A stretch of 7,573 nt of DNA, taken from Candidatus Uhrbacteria bacterium (GTDB taxonomy: Bacteria > Patescibacteriota > Patescibacteriia > UBA9934 > GWF2-40-263). The stretch lies in NCBI GenBank assembly GCA_018700535.1, contig JABITQ010000069.1:1-7573 (forward strand), in the 5' to 3' direction. Positions 1-4,956 of the stretch are shown here, piece by piece. Within the stretch, counting starts at the first letter, position 1. Each line of letters starts with the position of its first letter. The translations under genes and the position numbers were made by a program. A model generated the notes under the pieces. The model searched no databases, had not been told where the DNA came from, and saw only the letters and a program-made list of their open reading frames with translations.

Positions 1-1710
1 CTTTTCGATCTGGACAATGACGACAACCATGCCTTCTTCAGCAAGGTGCTGTCGGTCTCGCAAGACAACTTGTCCTACGTCACCCACACCGAGTCCGTCT
101 ACAAAGACGTAGTCAGTTGGAATCTTTTCTTTGGTCATTTGTCCGCCATCCTTCCAAAACTCCATGACCTGACCGTTGTCGACAACAAAGACGTCTTTCT
201 CGTCCCATCCCATTGAGTGGGCCACTGCTGCGTTTTCTCGTAGCAAGAAGTGGTTTCCTTCGATTGGGATGTAGTACTTAGGCTTAAGGAGTGCAAGCAT
301 GAGCTTGATGTCCTCTTTCTTTGCGTGACCACCAGCGTGGACGTCCATCATTTGGTAATGGATGACCTTTGCGCCCTTGCGGTACACGGTGTCCATAAGA
401 CGTTGAACAGATGCTTCGTTACCCGGAATAACAGATGATGAAAAGACCACGGTATCTGTTTTGCGGATTTGTACGCTGCGATGCTCACTGTTTGCAATAC
501 GGTTAAGTGCTGCACGTTTTTCTCCTTGAGCTCCAGTACAGATCATGACGCACTTGTCGTCGTCATAGTTATCCATTTGCTCAGGTTTGATCAATGTTGA
601 CTGGTTACATTTTAAGAAACCAATCTCCTTTGCGATTTCAACGTTGGTGCGCATTGAGTAACCATCGATCGCTACTTTTTTACCAAGCGATTCAGAGATC
701 TCGATGATCTGCTTAACGCGGGCGAGCAGGGAAGCGAAGGTTCCAATGATGACACGCCCCTTTGCTTTTTCAAGGATACCTTTCAACTCTTCTTCGATCA
801 CGCGCTCAGACACTTGGTGTCCCTCGCGGTTCGCGTTGGTTGAGTCTCCCATGAGGGCGAGTACACCCTTCTTTCCAATAAGTGCAATCTGTTGGAAGTC
901 AGCGTGTTCTGTTCCTGCAGGGTGAAAGTCGAATTTCCAGTCACCTGTGTGACAGATAACTCCCATTGGGGTTTCAATAACGATTCCAGCGGAATCAGGA
1001 ATGTTGTGGTTAATGTGGAAGAAAGAAACTTTAAACGCACCAAGCTTCAAGGTGTCATCCATTTTGGTGACCTTCAAGTTAAGCTTTGGTGTGTGGAAGT
1101 CTTCCTGGCGACGTTTGATAATCGCTGCAGTAATTGGAAGCGCAAAGATCGGCGGGTTTCCAATTTTGGGGATTGTGTGAGGGATCGCACCGATGTGGTC
1201 GTAGTGACCATGGGTGATAATACAACCACGCACGTTTTTCTCTTTTCCTTTGAAGTAGCTCATGTTCGGGATGATGTAGTCCACTCCCGGCATGTTCTCC
1301 TCTGGGAATTCAAGTCCCATGTCGATAATAACGATGTCGTTCTTGTACTCAATAATCGTACAGTTGCGACCAACCTCTTCACATCCTCCAAGAACCATAA
1401 TACGGAGCTTGTCTCCATTGGGTCCACGGAATGTTTTGGTGCGCGGTTTGTTATCTCGACGCGCAGCTGGCCGACTTGTTGGTTTGCTGCTTTGACGAGC
1501 TGCAGGTTTGCTGTCCTGTCGGTTTGTTGATGGACTGGCTGGTTTGGTGCGCCCCGCTGCTTTTTTTGCACGGAAGACGCGTCCACGATAGCTAGGTTTG
1601 CTTCCGCTTGATGGTGGCTTGCGCTTACTAGAAGTACCTGACCCTTTTGACGAACTTTGTCCTTTGCTAGGAGAAGCTGCTCGTGGCTTCGGTTTTGGTT
1701 TTTGAACCAT
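1..1710 (-). CDS. rnj: Ribonuclease J (metallo-beta-lactamase/beta-CASP nuclease), C-terminus cut by window edge
   Basis: RNase J enzymes are cytoplasmic metal-dependent RNases (endo- and 5'-3' exonuclease) in mRNA decay and rRNA maturation. 570 residues are visible, with no stop before the left edge. Residues 1-95 are a Lys/Arg/Pro/Ser/Ala-rich, probably disordered tail; the fold begins near KLRIMVLGG (about 101-109). Metal motifs seen: HGHYDH (167-172), His235 in the INHNIPDS segment, Asp257 in HTGDWKFD. The beta-CASP part holds TGAQGE (392-397), SSSVIPGNE (about 425-432) and motif B HAGGH (458-462). The motif C position, usually PVHGE, reads PIEGN, with Glu484 in place of His. About 60-90 further residues probably lie outside the window. 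The ATG start is the only one giving the basic tail; its upstream sequence is A/T-rich with no Shine-Dalgarno. It is the last gene seen in the leftward group, 137 bases after the solute-binding protein gene. The family call is firm; full activity is uncertain because of motif C. Confidence 0.95.
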   Translation of the reverse strand, partial: MVQKPKPKPRAASPSKGQSSSKGSGTSSKRKPPSSGSKPSYRGRVFRAKKAAGRTKPASPSTNRQDSKPAARQSSKPTSRPAARRDNKPRTKTFRGPNGDKLRIMVLGGCEEVGRNCTIIEYKNDIVIIDMGLEFPEENMPGVDYIIPNMSYFKGKEKNVRGCIITHGHYDHIGAIPHTIPKIGNPPIFALPITAAIIKRRQEDFHTPKLNLKVTKMDDTLKLGAFKVSFFHINHNIPDSAGIVIETPMGVICHTGDWKFDFHPAGTEHADFQQIALIGKKGVLALMGDSTNANREGHQVSERVIEEELKGILEKAKGRVIIGTFASLLARVKQIIEISESLGKKVAIDGYSMRTNVEIAKEIGFLKCNQSTLIKPEQMDNYDDDKCVMICTGAQGEKRAALNRIANSEHRSVQIRKTDTVVFSSSVIPGNEASVQRLMDTVYRKGAKVIHYQMMDVHAGGHAKKEDIKLMLALLKPKYYIPIEGNHFLLRENAAVAHSMGWDEKDVFVVDNGQVMEFWKDGGQMTKEKIPTDYVFVDGLGVGDVGQVVLRDRQHLAEEGMVVVIVQIEK

Positions 1711-1804
1711 AATAAAAATACAATTTAAAAAATATTGTTTAATGTTCTGAGTATTTAATTGTGAAAGAGCAAACGCATTCCTGACAAGACGTGATCTTTT
1801 GGAT

Positions 1805-1824
1805 CCCCCTGTTGATACAGAGGG
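1805..1824 (-). other. Small hairpin between the solute-binding protein gene and rnj, not a canonical terminator
   Basis: On the minus strand the two arms CCCTCTG and CAGGGGG pair over 7 positions (one G-U) around a 6-base loop, 23 bases past the stop of the solute-binding protein gene. No run of T follows, so intrinsic termination is unlikely. It could be a 3'-end stabiliser, an RNA-processing site before rnj, or chance. Confidence 0.3.
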
Positions 1825-1847
1825 ACGGAAAAGACTGCGTGCTTTGA

Positions 1848-3749
1848 TTATCTGAGAGCTTTCTTGGTCTTAATATACCACGATTCGATGTTTGCAAAGC
1901 GATCTGCTGGGTCAATTATAGCTGGAATATCAACGTTTTTGATCTTTTCTGCAACGGCGTAGTAGTAGGGTGCCTGATATAAAAACACAGCAGGTACGTC
2001 TTTGGCAAGTAATTCTTGGATTTGAGCCAATGCATTCGCACGCACTTCTTCATCAAGCTCTGTCTGAATATCTTCTAGAAGCGTATCAACTTCGCTGTTG
2101 TCGTAGTCTGCAAGATTGAGTCCGTTTGTTTGTGATGAGTGCCAGAACGGGTAAAGGTTTGGTTCGGCACCAAAGAGAACTGGTGTGAGCAACATCTCAA
2201 AATTTCGTGGCTCAATAACTTCTGTAAACAGTAATTCAGCTGGAGTTGTTCTGATATCAGTGGCAATCCCGATCTCTAGAAGGTTGGTTTGGATTACCTC
2301 GGCAGCACGCATGAGCTCTGGGCTTGCTGCTGTGGTGATTGTAAATCGAAGTGTTGGGGTTGCAGGCTCCTCAACGACAACTTCTTCTTCAGACGCATCG
2401 GTCTCCTCATCTTCTTCATCCGCTGTCTCCTCAACGACATCTTCTTCTGTCGTTGATTCAAGGTCATCGACAAGTGACGCTTTTACAATGCGTGGACCAT
2501 TTGTTGATGTGCGTGTGTATCCAGCTTCGTCTAAGGAAGCGTTTGCAAGAGCCAGGTCGAATGTATCTTCTAGCTCTGTGTAGCCGCTCATGGTTGAGAG
2601 GAGAGGGCCGTGGATCACCTTGGCAGCACCGTTATGGACTGCGTTCGCAAGTGAGACTTTATCGATTGCCTGGTTGATTGCTGAGCGCACTGCTAGGTCT
2701 GTAAGAATTGGATTTGTATCTTCGTTGAAGACAAGGAGAACTTCTCGTGGCATGAGTGGGTTGACCACAGTCACGTTTCGGTTTGCTTGGGTGTTCTCGA
2801 GTTCTTTGTAATCAACAATACTAATCCCTTCAACGTGTTTGTTCTCGAGTGCATCTGCTGCACTGAGTGCATCTGCGTAAAATTTGAAATTTAGGAACTC
2901 AATAAGTGGAGATTCTCCGTAGTAGTCTTCGTTGCGCTCAAGCATGTATGAGCGAATCGCACCTTTTTTGTCCTTTGCAAACTCAGCAAAACGGTAAGGT
3001 CCAGAACCAATCGGTTGGAGGTTCAGTGCTGCAAGTGGTGCATTTTGTGGAAGAATGTTTGCCCAGTGAGACGCAGGGAGGATTCCTACTGTTAAGTGCT
3101 GACTAAATGTTGCAGATGGCTCCTCAAGGATAAAGGAGACTGTACGGTCGTCCTCTTGAACAATAGAGACGTCTGCATAATTTGGTCTGAGCGGACTTCG
3201 GTAGGTTGGGTTTTGAATTGTGTTATAGGTAAAGATTACGTCGCGCGCGTGGACAGGGTCGCCATCATGAAAGGTGGCGTCCTTGCGAATGCGCAGTGTG
3301 TAGATTGTTTGTTCTTCATTAACAAAGAGGTCTTCAGCAAGATCAAGGGTGATCCCTTCGTTTGGGTCCCAAGTCATTAATCCAGAAAAGACAAGACGCG
3401 TAAGGTCGCGATCAACATCGCTGGCGATTGCGTATAAAGGGTTAATGAACTGAGGATCTCCCACGAGTCCTTCTGTGTACTCACCACCAATCGCGGGGAT
3501 TTCAATGCGGTGTGTGACAACGTAAGAAGATGCTAAGCCGATAATCGATACGACAATAACAGCTGAGGCAATCTTAATTGTTCTAAGTTCTGTTTCAGTT
3601 AAGACCGCATGAAGCTGCTTCCACTGTCGAGACGATGGCCATCGTTTGGGTTTAGAAACAGAAAGTACCTGACGCATCGTCAGATCCTTCGTCTCATCTT
3701 TTGGACGCTTCTGAAAAAATTGTGAGAGTGACCGAAAAGGGTTGGGCAC
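1848..3749 (-). CDS. Membrane-anchored family-5 (oligopeptide/dipeptide-type) ABC solute-binding protein
   Basis: SBP_bac_5 proteins bind peptides or similar solutes outside the membrane and pass them to an ABC permease. Family signatures: DPQFINPLYA (98-107), FHDGDPVHARDVIFTYNTIQ (160-179), PIGSGPYRF (246-254) and a C-terminal region with FWHSSQTNGLN (about 535-545). A helix at about 57-78 follows a 55-residue basic cytoplasmic stretch; there is no lipobox, so the protein is probably anchored by this helix. Residues 428-461 form a very acidic insert (about 20 Asp/Glu in 34). The longest reading begins with GTG at 3749, 16 bases after secG, giving 633 residues. An ATG at 3677 (residue 25) has AAGGA seven bases upstream and would give 609 residues; I cannot decide between them. 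No permease or ATPase gene is visible, so the transport partner and substrate are unknown. Shared strand and short spacing suggest cotranscription with secG. Confidence 0.9.
   Translation of the reverse strand: MPNPFRSLSQFFQKRPKDETKDLTMRQVLSVSKPKRWPSSRQWKQLHAVLTETELRTIKIASAVIVVSIIGLASSYVVTHRIEIPAIGGEYTEGLVGDPQFINPLYAIASDVDRDLTRLVFSGLMTWDPNEGITLDLAEDLFVNEEQTIYTLRIRKDATFHDGDPVHARDVIFTYNTIQNPTYRSPLRPNYADVSIVQEDDRTVSFILEEPSATFSQHLTVGILPASHWANILPQNAPLAALNLQPIGSGPYRFAEFAKDKKGAIRSYMLERNEDYYGESPLIEFLNFKFYADALSAADALENKHVEGISIVDYKELENTQANRNVTVVNPLMPREVLLVFNEDTNPILTDLAVRSAINQAIDKVSLANAVHNGAAKVIHGPLLSTMSGYTELEDTFDLALANASLDEAGYTRTSTNGPRIVKASLVDDLESTTEEDVVEETADEEDEETDASEEEVVVEEPATPTLRFTITTAASPELMRAAEVIQTNLLEIGIATDIRTTPAELLFTEVIEPRNFEMLLTPVLFGAEPNLYPFWHSSQTNGLNLADYDNSEVDTLLEDIQTELDEEVRANALAQIQELLAKDVPAVFLYQAPYYYAVAEKIKNVDIPAIIDPADRFANIESWYIKTKKALR
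3685..3689 (-). promoter_or_regulatory. Shine-Dalgarno AAGGA in front of the internal ATG of the solute-binding protein
   Basis: On the minus strand AAGGA lies 7 bases before the in-frame ATG at 3677-3675. It is the only well-placed Shine-Dalgarno match I found before any start in the window. It argues for translation starting at residue 25 of the longest reading. Against this, the 24 residues upstream read as a plausible basic, amphipathic N-terminus. Confidence 0.45.
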
Positions 3750-3759
3750 AAAAAATGTT

Positions 3760-3776
3760 TCTTGATTAAATCAAGA
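3760..3776 (-). other. 17-base inverted repeat over the secG stop codon
   Basis: TCTTGATT and AATCAAGA pair perfectly over 8 bases around one central base; the secG stop lies inside. On the minus strand AACATTTTTT follows, so it resembles a weak, A/T-rich attenuator or terminator between secG and the next gene. A one-base loop would force the inner pairs open, and the stem holds only two G-C pairs, so the structure would be weak. It also overlaps the region used if translation starts at the GTG at 3749. Confidence 0.3.
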
Positions 3777-3987
3777 CGTTTGCAAGACCGATCCCAAAGA
3801 AGAGGATCGCGAACAAAATAGTAAGTTGAAAAATCTTTTTCTCAGCACCGCGCTTTGTGCGGTACACGTTTCCACCACCACCAAAGGCAGCACCAAGGCC
3901 GGCTCCACTTGCTTGAATCATGATTGCAGCAATAAGAAGAACAGCTAGAATCATTTGAGCAATATTGAGAATAAGTTCGATATTCAT
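3766..3987 (-). CDS. secG: Preprotein translocase subunit SecG
   Basis: SecG is the small non-essential subunit of the SecYEG channel and assists SecA-driven export across the inner membrane. The 73-residue product has the expected form: a helix at about 4-23, a glycine-rich loop with GLGAAFGGGGNVYRTKRG (about 30-47) and a second helix at about 52-72. Length and the loop motif match short bacterial SecG proteins. The ATG at 3987 puts a short MNIELIL segment before the first helix. No Shine-Dalgarno sequence precedes it (ACTGATCCCCT). It lies 70 bases after the small basic gene and 16 bases before the longest start of the solute-binding protein gene, all on the same strand. SecG probably serves general secretion, including export of the membrane proteins encoded beside it. 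Confidence 0.93.
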   Translation of the reverse strand: MNIELILNIAQMILAVLLIAAIMIQASGAGLGAAFGGGGNVYRTKRGAEKKIFQLTILFAILFFGIGLANVLI

Positions 3988-4028
3988 AGGGGATCAGTGT
4001 AAGAGTGCGTCTGTTTAGTAACGGGCTG

Positions 4029-4057
4029 AGGGTAGCAGGCAAGGGGTATTTCGTCAA
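4029..4057 (-). promoter_or_regulatory. Candidate promoter for secG
   Basis: On the minus strand TTGACG (4057-4052) is followed after 17 bases by TACCCT (4034-4029), itself preceded by TGC, giving an extended -10. The -35 matches the sigma-70 consensus at 5 of 6 positions; the -10 matches at 3 of 6 but keeps the key first two and last bases. The predicted start would leave a leader of about 34 bases before secG. It would let secG be expressed apart from the small gene upstream. This is sequence inference only. Confidence 0.35.
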
Positions 4058-4186
4058 TCACTTTGCCCGCTTTACACCACCAAAACGCTTCATGCCTTTT
4101 CCAGACATTTTCATTTTTGTGGTGCGCTTTTTGTCGCGTTGTTTTGAACGCGTTTCCACTTTTCGTTGTGCAGGTTCTTTGTGCAT
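4058..4186 (-). CDS. Putative 42-residue highly basic small protein, family not recognised
   Basis: A short open frame runs from an ATG at 4186 to a TGA at 4058. The product has 17 Lys/Arg, three acidic residues, no cysteine and one aromatic residue (Phe35), and it ends in MSGKGMKRFGGVKRAK. This composition suggests binding to RNA, DNA or the ribosome, like small basic ribosomal proteins such as THX, but I see no true match to a known family. It fills most of the gap between secG and the rightward genes, which otherwise has no coding explanation, and lies on the secG strand. A possible -10 (TATCAT, 4209-4204) lies 17 bases upstream; AGGA is present but too far (13 bases) for a good Shine-Dalgarno. 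The frame could be chance in a short A-rich stretch. An overlapping longer frame on the same strand (4223-3984) has less gene-like composition. Confidence 0.5.
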   Translation of the reverse strand: MHKEPAQRKVETRSKQRDKKRTTKMKMSGKGMKRFGGVKRAK

Positions 4187-4203
4187 AGGTTGTGTCTATT
4201 CCT

Positions 4204-4213
4204 ATGATATACT
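4204..4213. promoter_or_regulatory. Extended -10 for the dsbA-like gene, overlapped by a possible -10 on the other strand
   Basis: On the plus strand TG-A-TATACT (4205-4213) matches an extended sigma-70 -10, five of six in the hexamer. No good -35 is seen at the usual spacing, as is common for extended -10 promoters. Transcription would begin near 4220-4222, only 3-5 bases before the ATG at 4225. On the minus strand the same bases contain TATCAT (4209-4204), with a weak TTTTCC 17 bases upstream, which could serve the small basic gene and secG. The gap between the divergent genes is 38 bases, so any promoters must lie here or inside the genes. The rightward element is the stronger call. Confidence 0.55.
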
Positions 4214-4224
4214 TTTTATGCAAT

Positions 4225-4956
4225 ATGGAAAATGAGGAGCAGGTTCATAAGAGTAGAAATTGGGTTGGGACGATCATTACGCTCGCCATGCTTTTTTTCG
4301 TTGGCTTTTTTGTTTACAAGGTTGTCTTTTATGCAAAAGCAATTCAGTCGGGAGAGATTGATCCGTCATCTCTTTCATATTCAGGAGCATTTTCTACTTC
4401 CGAGTCACTTGCAAATGCGCCGTTGCCTGATGGAGAGTTTAATCTTGTGACCACAGATGATCCGTCGCTTGGAAGCGTGCGTGCACCTGTGCAGATCGTG
4501 GAGTTTGCAGACTTCGGTTGTCCGTACTCACAAGACTCAAGTGTCACCATGCGTGCGCTAGCACAAAAGTATCCAGAGCAAATCAATTACGTGTATCGCG
4601 ATTTTCCAATTACAGAGCTACATCCAATGGCAGAGCAGGCTGCTCAGGCGGGGGAGTGTGCGCAGGAGCAAGGGGTGTTTTGGGAGTATCACGACAAGTT
4701 GTATCAAAATCAGTTTGACTTGAGTCGCAAAGAGTTTGTTAATTTTGCTGCACAACTAAACATGAACACACGTGTCTTTGAATCCTGCCTTGATTCTGAA
4801 CGTTTTGAAGACGAGGTGTTTGAGGATTACACAGACGGGCTGGAGGCTGGAGTGCGTGGTACGCCAACATTCTTTATTAATGGAAATAGAATCCCCGGGG
4901 CAATCCCTGGTGATGTTTTGGAGACATTGATTCAGTCTGTGCTTTCAAATGGATAG
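4225..4956 (+). CDS. Membrane-anchored DsbA-like thioredoxin-fold protein with a CPYS active site
   Basis: Thioredoxin_4/DsbA-type proteins handle disulfides in exported proteins. The 243-residue product has a cytoplasmic N-terminus, one membrane helix at about 13-35, a linker to about 70, and the thioredoxin fold to the end. The active-site region reads EFADFGCPYS (93-102): Cys99 is kept but the second cysteine of the usual CxxC is Ser102. The cis-proline is in RGTPTFF (Pro214). Cys145 (in GECAQEQG) and Cys188 (in FESCLDSERF) occupy conserved family positions and may form a structural disulfide. The ATG at 4225 is preferred over an in-frame GTG at 4192 because the -10 element lies between them. 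The next gene overlaps its 3' end by 8 bases, so the pair is likely cotranscribed. A monothiol site suggests thiol binding, isomerase-like or reductase-like action; a simple oxidase is less likely. The fold is firm, the activity uncertain. Confidence 0.9.
   Translation: MENEEQVHKSRNWVGTIITLAMLFFVGFFVYKVVFYAKAIQSGEIDPSSLSYSGAFSTSESLANAPLPDGEFNLVTTDDPSLGSVRAPVQIVEFADFGCPYSQDSSVTMRALAQKYPEQINYVYRDFPITELHPMAEQAAQAGECAQEQGVFWEYHDKLYQNQFDLSRKEFVNFAAQLNMNTRVFESCLDSERFEDEVFEDYTDGLEAGVRGTPTFFINGNRIPGAIPGDVLETLIQSVLSNG

Noticed and set aside
892..1530. Long plus-strand open frame opposite rnj (212 residues)
   Set aside because: It lies wholly antisense to the firm RNase J frame, whose motifs span it, and shows no domain signs.
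2185..2583. Plus-strand open frame with long serine runs
   Set aside because: The serine runs are the complement of the Glu/Asp codons of the acidic insert in the solute-binding protein.
3096..3380. Plus-strand open frame of 94 residues
   Set aside because: Antisense to conserved SBP_bac_5 segments, with no recognisable features.
3984..4223. 79-residue minus-strand frame across the secG upstream gap
   Set aside because: It overlaps the secG start and reads as irregular composition with scattered His, Trp and Cys; the 42-residue frame in the same DNA is more gene-like.
3988..4224. Possible tRNA or structured RNA in the gap upstream of secG
   Set aside because: No GGTTCGAATCC-like T-arm, no 7-base acceptor pairing and no convincing cloverleaf on either strand.
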